From assembly GCA_016206635.1 (NCBI GenBank), contig JACQRF010000046.1, positions 1 to 5,918 on the forward strand: a stretch of DNA of 5,918 bases, in the 5' to 3' direction. Below are positions 1 through 5,918 of this stretch, in pieces (within the stretch, counting starts at the first letter, position 1; every line of letters starts with the position of its first letter). Made by a program: the position numbers and the translations under genes. The stretch comes from Candidatus Omnitrophota bacterium (GTDB taxonomy: Bacteria; Omnitrophota; Gorgyraeia; 1-14-0-20-64-10; JACQQZ01). The notes under the pieces are model-generated. The model made no database searches, was not told the DNA's origin, and worked only from the letters and a program-made list of their open reading frames with translations.

Positions 1-1092
<1,092 letters not shown>

Positions 1093-1098
1093 CACAAA

Positions 1099-1104
1099 CC
1101 CCTC
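1099..1104 (-). promoter_or_regulatory. sucC ribosome-binding site inside a hairpin arm
   Basis: On the minus strand GAGGGG is followed by the six-base spacer TTTGTG and the sucC ATG. The same six bases are the distal end of the 3' arm of the palindrome at 1099-1146, so this Shine-Dalgarno would be paired with CCCCTC when the RNA hairpin forms. The mdh stop codon (1103-1105) overlaps it. The site supports the start at 1092 and suggests that sucC translation is coupled to mdh translation. Confidence 0.65.
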
Positions 1105-1146
1105 ACCCCACCCTCTCCCCTGAGGGGAGAGGGCCAGGGTGAGGGG
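1099..1146. repeat. Two-part GC-rich palindromic element at the mdh/sucC junction
   Basis: This 48-base imperfect palindrome has two perfect 10-bp stems. The outer arms are CCCCTCACCC (1099-1108) and GGGTGAGGGG (1137-1146). The inner arms are CCCTCTCCCC (1111-1120) and GGGGAGAGGG (1124-1133). A 2x3 internal loop separates the stems and a TGA triloop closes the inner one. It resembles dispersed intergenic palindromes of the 'CCCTCACCC..CCCTCTCCCC' type that occur in many copies in various bacterial genomes; that comparison is from memory. Here it lies within the 3' end of mdh, encoding roughly the last 15 residues (SPPHPGPLPSGERVG), and it carries the mdh stop. No T-tract follows on the minus strand (TTTGTG comes next), so it is not a standard intrinsic terminator. 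Only this one copy is present in the window. Confidence 0.85.
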
Positions 1147-2074
1147 GAGAGGCCGCGAGCGCGGCGACGTCCTTGCGGACCTCCTGCGCCGAGCGATGCA
1201 GCGCGGCCCGCTCCGCGTCGGTCAGCGTGAGCTCGATGACTTCCTCGACGCCGCGGGCCGACAGTGTCACCGGCACGCCGCAGAAGAGATCGTTGAGCCC
1301 ATACTGGCCGGTCAGGTAGGCGCAGCACGGCAGCCGCCGATGCTCATCGCGCACGATCGCCTGCGCCATGTCGGCGACCGCGCTGGCGGGGGCGTAGAAC
1401 GCGCTGCCGGCCTTCAGGAGTGTGACCACCTCGGCGCCGCCCTCGCGCGTGCGCTGGATGAGCCGCTCGACTTCCTCGGCCGGCAAGAGCGACGCCAGCG
1501 GGACGCCGGCCACCGTCGTGTAGCGCGGCAGCGGGACCATGCTGTCGCCGTGGCCGCCGAGCACGATGGCGGAGACTTCTTTCACCGACACCTTCAGCCG
1601 CTGCGCGAGAAAATACCGGAAGCGGGCCGCATCCAGCACGCCGGCCATGCCGATGACCCGCGAGGTCGGGAAGCCGGAGAGTTTCCAGGTCAGGTGGGTC
1701 ATGATATCGAGGGGGTTGGTGACGGTGATCAGGATCGCGTCGGGGGCGTGGGTTTTGACCTGCGGAACAATGCTGGCGAGAATCTTCGCGTTGGCGTCGA
1801 GGAGGTCGCTGCGCGACATCCCCGGCTTGCGGGCTAGCCCAGCGGTGATGACGACGACCTGCGCGCCGGCCAGGATGTCATAGGAGGTGGCGCCAGCGAT
1901 CTGCCGGTCGTGGCCCTCGATCGGGGCGGCCTCCGCCAGGTCGAGCGCCTTGCCGGCGGCCAGCCCGTCTACCACATCCACGAGCGCCACATCCGCCAGA
2001 TCCCGCTCGAGGATCCGCTGGGCGCAGGTCCCGCCGACGTTCCCCGCCCCGATGATGCCGACCTTCAGACGCAT
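1103..2074 (-). CDS. mdh: Malate dehydrogenase, NAD-dependent, LDH-like type
   Basis: This cytoplasmic enzyme oxidises malate to oxaloacetate with NAD, supplying citrate synthase encoded just upstream. The protein has 323 residues. It opens with a Rossmann fold, VGIIGAGNVGG (residues 4-14, GxGxxG), and D33 after the second strand favours NAD over NADP. The substrate loop is ARKPGMSRSDLL: R82 and R88 bind the dicarboxylate, and Arg at 82 rather than Gln points to malate rather than lactate dehydrogenase. N95 and N120 (TNPLD), D148 and R151 (LDAARFR) and H175 (GGHGD) complete the active site. The second of two adjacent ATGs is chosen because AGAGG then lies five bases upstream; the first (2077) would leave only two. 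A GTG at 2131 would add a non-homologous extension. The family normally ends near residue 308, and the final 15 residues here are encoded by the palindrome at 1099-1146. Their effect on the enzyme is unknown. Confidence 0.95.
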   Translation of the reverse strand: MRLKVGIIGAGNVGGTCAQRILERDLADVALVDVVDGLAAGKALDLAEAAPIEGHDRQIAGATSYDILAGAQVVVITAGLARKPGMSRSDLLDANAKILASIVPQVKTHAPDAILITVTNPLDIMTHLTWKLSGFPTSRVIGMAGVLDAARFRYFLAQRLKVSVKEVSAIVLGGHGDSMVPLPRYTTVAGVPLASLLPAEEVERLIQRTREGGAEVVTLLKAGSAFYAPASAVADMAQAIVRDEHRRLPCCAYLTGQYGLNDLFCGVPVTLSARGVEEVIELTLTDAERAALHRSAQEVRKDVAALAASPPHPGPLPSGERVG

Positions 2075-2079
2075 CATCA

Positions 2080-2084
2080 CCTCT
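2080..2084 (-). promoter_or_regulatory. mdh ribosome-binding site
   Basis: AGAGG on the minus strand sits five bases before the ATG at 2074 and two bases before the ATG at 2077. Normal spacing therefore favours 2074, giving a protein that begins MRLKVGIIGAG. Confidence 0.6.
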
Positions 2085-2107
2085 GGTTCAAGGAACAGCG
2101 CTCTCGG

Positions 2108-2133
2108 CGGTGCCAGGATAAATCCTGGCACCG
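2108..2133. repeat. Perfect 11-bp stem-loop between gltA and mdh
   Basis: CGGTGCCAGGA (2108-2118) is the exact reverse complement of TCCTGGCACCG (2123-2133), with a four-base loop (TAAA on plus, TTTA on minus). It occupies the centre of the 75-base gap between the gltA stop and the mdh start. The transcript continues after it with GCCGAGAGCGC and no U-run, so it is not a convincing intrinsic terminator. Likely roles are an intercistronic hairpin that protects upstream or downstream mRNA or marks a processing point, a partial attenuator, or a copy of a short dispersed palindrome. Only one copy occurs in the window. Confidence 0.75.
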
Positions 2134-2149
2134 GCCACGAGGAAAGTCC

Positions 2150-3448
2150 TCAGCCACGTTGGGAGAGCGGCACGTACGGGCGCTCCGCCGGGCCCACGTA
2201 GACTTGCCGCGGCCGACCGATCCGCATCCCCGGCGACTCCAGCATCTCCTTCCAATGGGCCAGCCACCCGGGCAGCCGCCCGAGGGCGAACGTCACGGTA
2301 AACCCGTTGGTCGGGATGCCGATCGCCCGCAGGATGATCCCGCTGTAGAAATCCACGTTCGGGTACAGCTTCCGGGTGATGAAGTAGTCGTCCTTGAGGG
2401 CGGCCTCCTCGAGATGCTTGGCGATGTCCAACAACGGGTCCTGCACGCCGAGCGTGCCCAGCACCTGGTCGCACGCCTTCTTGATGATCCGCGAGCGGGG
2501 GTCGAAGTTCTTGTACACGCGGTGGCCGAAGCCCATCAGCCGGAACGTGGAGGCCTTATCCTTGGCCATCGCCACGAATTTCTTATAGTCGCCGCCGTCG
2601 CGCTGGATGGTCTCGAGCATCTCGATGACCGCCTGGTTGGCGCCGCCGTGCAGCGGGCCCCAGAGGGCCGACACGCCGGCCGCCACCGAGGAGAACGCGT
2701 TGGCGCGCGAGCTGCCGACGAGCCGCACCGTCGAGGTGCTGCAATTCTGTTCATGGTCCGCGTGCAAGATCAAGATCTGCCGCAGCGCCTGGACAATGGC
2801 CGGGTCGGGCGACGGGGCGCCGAAGATCATCTGGAGATAGTTGGCGGTGTACGAGAGGTCGCGCCGGGGCGGGACCACCGGCAGCCCCTGCGCCCGCCGG
2901 TAGCCGTAGGCCGCCAGCGTGGGGACTTTGGCCAGGAGGGTCAGGATCGCCTCATCCATCTCCTCGCGCGCGGGGTACGGATTCAGCAACGCCGGGGAGT
3001 ACGTCGAGAGGATCGTCACCATCGCGGAGAGGACGGCCATCGGATGCGCGGTCTTTGGGAACAGGTCGAAGAACCGCTCCATCCCATCCGGGAGCGCCGC
3101 CCGCTCGGCGAGCCGCGTCGAGAACTGCTCCAGCTCGCGCCGGCTGGGAAGGTTACCATAGATCAAGAGGTAGGCGGTCTCGGTGAAGGTCGCCGACTCG
3201 GCGAGCGACTCGATCGGGAATCCGCGGTAGCGGAGGATCCCCCGCTCCCCGTCGAGGAACGTGATGCCGCTGGCGCAGGCCCCGGTGTTGCCGAAGCCGG
3301 GGTCGAGGGTGATGTAGCCGGTGGCGGTGCGCAGGCGGGCGATGTCCAGGGCCTTCTCCCGCTCGGTCCCGGTGACGACCGGGAGCGCCAGGGTCCGGCC
3401 GCTGACGGACAGGGTGGCCGTCTCGGTGGCGGTGGCAGCAGCAGTCAT
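2150..3448 (-). CDS. gltA: Citrate synthase, type II (GltA-like)
   Basis: This enzyme condenses acetyl-CoA and oxaloacetate to citrate, the entry step of the TCA cycle. The 432-residue length matches the long, typically hexameric bacterial type. The N-terminal domain contains RLRTATGYITLDPGFGNTG (about 38-56) and DGERGILRYRGFPIE (66-80), both characteristic of GltA. The active-site residues are all present: H232 in LHADHEQNCSTS, catalytic H267 in WGPLHGGANQA, H309 in GFGHRVYKNFDPR, and catalytic D366 in YPNVDFYSG. An Arg near the C-terminus in GRPRQVYVGP (411-420) matches the family's substrate-binding end. The ATG at 3448 fits the usual GltA N-terminus; GAGGAG lies 11 bases upstream, slightly long. 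It is the first gene of the gltA-mdh-sucC run, with a candidate extended -10 promoter at 3523-3531. The long type II form is often NADH-inhibited, but I cannot establish that here. Confidence 0.97.
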   Translation of the reverse strand: MTAAATATETATLSVSGRTLALPVVTGTEREKALDIARLRTATGYITLDPGFGNTGACASGITFLDGERGILRYRGFPIESLAESATFTETAYLLIYGNLPSRRELEQFSTRLAERAALPDGMERFFDLFPKTAHPMAVLSAMVTILSTYSPALLNPYPAREEMDEAILTLLAKVPTLAAYGYRRAQGLPVVPPRRDLSYTANYLQMIFGAPSPDPAIVQALRQILILHADHEQNCSTSTVRLVGSSRANAFSSVAAGVSALWGPLHGGANQAVIEMLETIQRDGGDYKKFVAMAKDKASTFRLMGFGHRVYKNFDPRSRIIKKACDQVLGTLGVQDPLLDIAKHLEEAALKDDYFITRKLYPNVDFYSGIILRAIGIPTNGFTVTFALGRLPGWLAHWKEMLESPGMRIGRPRQVYVGPAERPYVPLSQRG

Positions 3449-3459
3449 CGCGTCACAAA

Positions 3460-3465
3460 CTCCTC
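3460..3465 (-). promoter_or_regulatory. gltA ribosome-binding site and conserved leader block
   Basis: GAGGAG on the minus strand lies 11 bases before the gltA ATG, a rather long spacing. It is part of an 18-base block (3449-3466) that matches the sucC leader (1088-1105) at 16 of 18 positions. At the place corresponding to the sucC ATG, gltA has ACG, and the real start lies five bases further on. A nearer GTG reads GTG ACG CGA TGA and stops at once, so it cannot be the start. Confidence 0.5.
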
Positions 3466-3522
3466 ACGCTTCGGTCGCTGGATGGTGCACCGGATGGGGA
3501 TTGCACGGGAAAACCGGGGCTT

Positions 3523-3531
3523 ATTCTATCA
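3523..3531 (-). promoter_or_regulatory. Candidate extended -10 promoter for gltA-mdh-sucC
   Basis: The minus strand reads TGATAGAAT: an extended TGn followed by TAGAAT (5 of 6 to TATAAT). I find no good -35 at 16-18 bases, which extended -10 promoters tolerate. A start near 3515 would give a leader of about 67 bases. The region lies in the 119-base gap between the small secreted gene and gltA, the only sizeable gap before the TCA cluster. The same TGATAnnnn shape occurs at 3877 and 5056. Confidence 0.4.
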
Positions 3532-3557
3532 GCGGCGGCGCGAAAAGGCGAGGCAAA

Positions 3558-3584
3558 AACAGCGGGGTTACGAACAGCGGTAAC
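3558..3584. repeat. Short direct and inverted repeats upstream of gltA
   Basis: AACAGCGG occurs at 3558-3565 and 3573-3580, 15 bases apart, and CAGCGG recurs at 3530-3535. Overlapping these, GTTAC (3567-3571) and GTAAC (3580-3584) form a 5-bp inverted repeat with an eight-base loop. The repeats span the stop codon of the small secreted gene and lie upstream of the candidate gltA promoter. They could be an operator, a weak terminator hairpin (TTTTT follows after eight bases on the minus strand), or chance. Confidence 0.3.
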
Positions 3585-3870
3585 ACGCCCTTCGAAATTT
3601 ATTCGCGCCGCCGCCGGCGCTGCGCAGGTAGACGTCGTTGACGGCGAGATTGCCCTCCACCAGCACCGTGCCATCGGCCACGGGGGGCGTCCCGTCGAAG
3701 TTCAGGGCCTGGTAGGTGGTCCCCACGCTGAGGCGTTTGACCTTGAGGTCATCCGTGACGGTGGCCGGCGAGGGGTAGTAGGTGACGATCTCGACGGACT
3801 CGGCGCGGGCCAGTGTGGCCACACACCCCACGGCGAGCGTCCCGACCACGAATCGGGAGATGAATCTCAT
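3568..3870 (-). CDS. Small secreted protein with TYYPSP motif, function unknown
   Basis: This 100-residue protein has a clear Sec signal peptide: MRFISR, a hydrophobic core FVVGTLAVGCVATL, and the cleavage motif ARA before ES (residue 24). The mature part starts with VEIVTYYPSP, continues with TDDLKVKRLSVGTTYQ, then GTVLVEGNLAVNDVYLRSAGGGANK. Short exported proteins with this TYYP(S/A)P opening and a following 'K-R-x-x-V/I-G-T' segment are, from memory, common in Omnitrophota- and Elusimicrobiota-like genomes; they have no established function. The last ten residues (FRRACYRCS and nearby) are basic, contain two cysteines and look unlike the rest, so the natural C-terminus may have been lost by a recent mutation. 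The ATG at 3870 lies only 12 bases after the ATPase stop, has no Shine-Dalgarno and is six bases from an extended -10, suggesting a leaderless transcript. The signal peptide and intact frame make a real gene likely. Confidence 0.78.
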   Translation of the reverse strand: MRFISRFVVGTLAVGCVATLARAESVEIVTYYPSPATVTDDLKVKRLSVGTTYQALNFDGTPPVADGTVLVEGNLAVNDVYLRSAGGGANKFRRACYRCS

Positions 3871-3876
3871 GGGCGT

Positions 3877-3885
3877 ATTGTATCA
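3877..3885 (-). promoter_or_regulatory. Candidate leaderless promoter of the small secreted gene
   Basis: The minus strand reads TGATACAAT, an extended TGn with TACAAT (5 of 6 to TATAAT), then six bases (ACGCCC), then the ATG at 3870. Transcription would begin at or within a base of the start codon. No purine-rich ribosome-binding site exists in this interval. The TGA of the element is also the stop codon of the ATPase gene. No clear -35 is visible. Confidence 0.5.
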
Positions 3886-5049
3886 CGGCGCGGCTAGGAG
3901 GGCGCCGGCCCACAGCTGCTTCGCAAACGCCGCGGCCGGCAGGATCTCGATGCCGTCCTCCGTCCGCCGCGGCCGCGTCTCAAGCGAGACTAGCACCCGC
4001 CGCCGCACCGTCGGGTGATCGTTGATGAGCTCGCGCAGGCCGCGGAGGTGGTCGCTGGTGACGCGGGCGGTGGCCTTCGCCTCGATCGCGACGGCCATGT
4101 CGCCGAGGATAAAGTCCACCTCGATCCCGCTGGCCAACCGCCAGTAGTGCACGTCGTACTCCAGGCCGCTGTAGGCGCGGTGCGCGCTCACCTCGTGGAA
4201 CACCCAGTTCTCGAACGCCTTACCGAACAGCTCCGAACCGGGCTGCAGTGTGCCCCGCTTGGCCAGGTGATTGACGACGCCGACGTCCGAGAAATAGACC
4301 TTGGGGGCCCCGATCACGCGGCGCTTCGGCCGCTTCCGGTACGCGGCCAGGAACTGGGCCAGCATGGTATCCTGCAGGATCTGGAAGTATTCCTTGACCG
4401 TCGGGCCCGCGACGCCGCAGTCCCGCGCGATCGTCGCGTAGTTGAGGAGCTTGGTGTCGGAGAGGGCGGCGGCATTCAGGAAATTGGCAAAGGCCGGGAG
4501 GTTGCGCACCAGCGCCTCGGCCACGATTTCTTCCTTGAGATAGTCGTTCACGTAGGCGCGGAGCCGCCGGTCGGCGGACGGGCTCAGGTAATGCCGGGGG
4601 AGATACCCGCGGTTGAGCATCCGCGCCAGATCGAACTCGGCGCCGAGCTCGTGGGAGACCAACCCGAACAGCTCATATCGGATGGCGCGGCCACCGAGGA
4701 GATTGGCGTGCCCTCGCCGGACTTTCCGAGCGCTGGACCCGCACAGGCCGAACGTGAAGCCGGCGTTCTCGATCAACCAGTGGACCTCATCGAGCAACGT
4801 GGGGAGTTTTTGGATCTCGTCAATGACAGCGAACCGCGGCGTCCGCTCGGCGGCGGCCTGCAGCAATTCTTCGCGGAGCAGATGGGGCTGCTCCAGCAAC
4901 CGGACATAGAGATCGGTCTTCAACAGGTCATACCAAAGGGCCTCCGGATAGGTGGCTTTGAGGAGGACGCTCTTGCCGGTCTGGCGCGGCCCCCACAGGA
5001 AAAAACTCTCCTGGGCCGGCTGTGGCAGGTGGAGTGATCGTGGAATCAT
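3883..5049 (-). CDS. AAA+ ATPase with DUF4143 C-terminal domain
   Basis: This 388-residue protein belongs to the widespread bacterial and archaeal AAA_14-DUF4143 ATPases (COG1373 type), whose cellular role is not settled. The N-terminal domain has Walker A GPRQTGKS (20-27), Walker B FAVIDEI (73-79, D77 and E78) and the sensor segment GLCGSSARKVRRGHANLLGGR (101-121), which is characteristic of the family. A winged-helix-like stretch follows at about 197-235 (LLNYATIARDCGVAGPTVKEY). The C-terminus carries an apparent PD-(D/E)XK nuclease-like fold: E280, D312 in GIEVDFIL, and E323/K325 in AIEAKA. All key motifs are present and the length is normal, so it appears intact. Such genes often stand alone and move between genomes, and nothing here ties it to either neighbour. 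The ATG at 5049 fits the family start; no Shine-Dalgarno is visible, and a good -35/extended -10 ends six bases upstream. Confidence 0.93.
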   Translation of the reverse strand: MIPRSLHLPQPAQESFFLWGPRQTGKSVLLKATYPEALWYDLLKTDLYVRLLEQPHLLREELLQAAAERTPRFAVIDEIQKLPTLLDEVHWLIENAGFTFGLCGSSARKVRRGHANLLGGRAIRYELFGLVSHELGAEFDLARMLNRGYLPRHYLSPSADRRLRAYVNDYLKEEIVAEALVRNLPAFANFLNAAALSDTKLLNYATIARDCGVAGPTVKEYFQILQDTMLAQFLAAYRKRPKRRVIGAPKVYFSDVGVVNHLAKRGTLQPGSELFGKAFENWVFHEVSAHRAYSGLEYDVHYWRLASGIEVDFILGDMAVAIEAKATARVTSDHLRGLRELINDHPTVRRRVLVSLETRPRRTEDGIEILPAAAFAKQLWAGALLAAP

Positions 5050-5055
5050 GACTTT

Positions 5056-5084
5056 CGTATATCATGATAAACTAAATCAGTCAA
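5056..5084 (-). promoter_or_regulatory. Promoter of the ATPase gene, probably leaderless
   Basis: TTGACT (5079-5084, 5 of 6 to TTGACA) is followed by a 17-base spacer ending in TGA and then TATACG (5056-5061, 4 of 6). Six bases (AAAGTC) separate this hexamer from the ATG at 5049. The -35 contains the TGA stop of the upstream gene. This is the best promoter match in the window and lies in a short AT-rich patch (5050-5100) that contrasts with the GC-rich surroundings. Confidence 0.6.
5060..5069. promoter_or_regulatory. Palindrome TATCATGATA overlapping the ATPase promoter
   Basis: This perfect 10-base palindrome covers the first bases of the -10 region and part of the spacer. A protein bound here would block RNA polymerase, so it is a candidate operator. 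A repressor is not evident in the window, although the ATPase itself has a winged-helix-like segment. AT-rich palindromes of this size can also arise by chance. Confidence 0.3.
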
Positions 5085-5918
5085 TCAGAATATTTCTGCG
5101 CCGGCGACACCCACGTGCCGGTTGAGTCATCCCAGTAGACCCATTGGGCGCCGCGCCAGTAGCCCCAGTGGACGCCATCCCACAGATAGGCCGTAGGCAC
5201 GGCCCACGGGGCGCTGGGCATGATGGCCGGCGGCGCCATCTCCACGGGCGCCGGGCTCTCGAGGTGCGATGTGTCGGCCCGTGGCGCCAAGGATGTCGGA
5301 GGATCAACAGCGACTGGTTCCGACATTGGCAGTGCCACCGGCGCTGGATCCTCCACCGGCGTCTCCTTTATTTGTGGGCCCGTCTCCGTCACGCGCGCTT
5401 CAGCAATGGCTTTCGGTTGGTCCAACGAGGGCTGAGGGTCTATTGAGGACTTCGCAGTGTCAGTCATCAGCGCCGCGCTTGTTCCCGTGGAGAACGTCAC
5501 GGTGGCTGGTCCAGCACGGCCCAGTTCCACGGCGGCTACAAGGGCAGGCGGCAACACTGGGTCAACAGGTGGGGACACAACAAGTCTCTGCGGCAGCGAC
5601 AGCTCGAGCGTCCACACACTGGGGGCCTCGGCGACCGGCTCCGAGACCGCCACCGCGTCCGGCCCAAGTCCCCGCGCTGACACAGCTTCCAACGAGGCAC
5701 CGGCGGGCGGGCTGTGGCCTAGCTCGAGGGCCCCGACGCGGCCCATCGCGACCCAGTCGGTGAGGGTGATGACGCCATCCCCATTGAAGTCGTAGACGAG
5801 GTCGGGGGGCTCCAGACCGGCGCTCATGCGGCCCACCCGGACCCAGGCGGCGTAGGCCTCGGCGGCGCTGATCATCCCGGCGCCATCGGTGTCCACGGCG
5901 GTCAGCAGGGCCAGGGCC
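5081..5918 (-). CDS. Dockerin-like EF-hand protein with Trp-rich C-terminus, 5' end off window
   Basis: The frame is open to the right edge, so the N-terminus and any signal peptide are not seen; 278 residues are visible, and a GTG at 5896 falls inside a calcium loop, so it is unlikely to be the start. Counting from the first complete codon, two EF-hand-type loops stand at about 9-20 (DTDGAGMISAAE) and 43-54 (DFNGDGVITLTD). Each is followed by a similar helix (WVRVGR and WVAMGR), as in the duplicated calcium repeats of dockerins. A Pro/Ala/Val-rich linker of roughly 170 residues follows, with phrases such as SEPVA occurring twice. The C-terminal 42 residues are strongly aromatic, with seven Trp in 32 residues (WDGVHWGYW, QWVYWDDSTGTWV). 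There is no Cys. The layout suggests an extracellular or surface protein in which a calcium module is joined by a flexible linker to an aromatic binding patch. The C-terminal segment matches no family I can name. Confidence 0.8.
   Translation of the reverse strand, partial: ALALLTAVDTDGAGMISAAEAYAAWVRVGRMSAGLEPPDLVYDFNGDGVITLTDWVAMGRVGALELGHSPPAGASLEAVSARGLGPDAVAVSEPVAEAPSVWTLELSLPQRLVVSPPVDPVLPPALVAAVELGRAGPATVTFSTGTSAALMTDTAKSSIDPQPSLDQPKAIAEARVTETGPQIKETPVEDPAPVALPMSEPVAVDPPTSLAPRADTSHLESPAPVEMAPPAIMPSAPWAVPTAYLWDGVHWGYWRGAQWVYWDDSTGTWVSPAQKYSD

Noticed and set aside
1099..1146. Palindrome as an intrinsic terminator after mdh
   Set aside because: No T-tract follows on the minus strand, and sucC starts seven bases beyond the stem, so termination here would silence sucC.
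1103..2074. L-lactate dehydrogenase instead of malate dehydrogenase
   Set aside because: The substrate loop has Arg (R82 in ARKPGMSR), typical of malate dehydrogenase, where lactate dehydrogenases carry Gln; the TCA neighbours agree.
2075..2131. Alternative upstream mdh start (GTG at 2131 or ATG at 2077)
   Set aside because: The GTG lies inside the intercistronic hairpin and would add 19 residues with no place before the Rossmann fold. The ATG at 2077 is only two bases from AGAGG, whereas 2074 has normal spacing.
2138..2149. CGAGGAAAGTCC on the plus strand resembling the start of RNase P RNA
   Set aside because: The match ends after 12 bases; the sequence that should continue the RNase P core is instead the 3' coding end of gltA, and no other conserved RNase P segments follow.
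1910..3583. Long plus-strand open frame (557 residues) opposite gltA
   Set aside because: It is an antisense shadow of a confidently identified citrate synthase in GC-rich DNA, is Arg/Gly/His-rich with no recognisable domain, and runs across several gene boundaries. The plus-strand frames at 100-1230, 1139-1837 and 4015-5037 were rejected for the same reasons.
3595..3620. GCGCC/GGCGC hairpin followed by AT-rich bases, as a terminator of the small secreted gene
   Set aside because: The stem is only 5 bp, lies within the coding sequence, and is followed by GAATAAATTT rather than a proper T-run.
3453..3674. 73-residue minus-strand frame overlapping the end of the small secreted gene
   Set aside because: It starts inside that gene in another frame, has shadow-like composition and no family resemblance. 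It is retained only as a possible former continuation in the finding on the secreted protein.

Overview
The window is GC-rich bacterial chromosomal DNA in which every gene I can support lies on the minus strand. It therefore reads right to left as: a dockerin-like calcium-binding protein (5' end off the right edge), a DUF4143-type AAA+ ATPase, a small secreted protein of the 'TYYPSP' type, gltA, mdh and sucC (3' end off the left edge). There are no tRNA, rRNA, CRISPR, integrase or transposase genes. The organism cannot be named from the sequence. The small secreted protein (signal peptide followed by VEIVTYYPSP) resembles short secreted proteins I associate with uncultured lineages such as Omnitrophota and Elusimicrobiota. 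A metagenome-derived genome from a candidate phylum is plausible but is only a weak inference.

Left two thirds (1-3448): a TCA-cycle cluster. Citrate synthase (gltA), an LDH-like NAD malate dehydrogenase (mdh) and the succinyl-CoA synthetase beta subunit (sucC) follow one another with gaps of 75 and 10 bases; sucD would be expected just beyond the left edge. All three proteins keep their catalytic residues. An extended -10 element upstream of gltA could drive all three. A perfect 11-bp hairpin lies between gltA and mdh. At the mdh/sucC junction a two-part GC-rich palindrome forms the last codons of mdh, contains its stop codon and supplies the sucC ribosome-binding site.

Right third (3568-5918): three genes not obviously connected with central metabolism. 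The ATPase has an intact Walker A, Walker B and DEXK-like C-terminus, so it looks functional. The ATPase and the small secreted gene share an unusual start: an extended -10 hexamer ending six bases before the ATG, with no Shine-Dalgarno sequence, which suggests leaderless mRNAs. Each promoter overlaps the stop codon of the gene before it. The right-edge protein pairs two EF-hand-type loops with a long Pro/Ala-rich linker and a Trp/Tyr-rich C-terminus that I cannot assign.

I see no convincing new defence or mobile system. The most interesting points are the repeat captured at the mdh-sucC junction, the matched leaderless promoters, and the two unusual exported or surface-type proteins.
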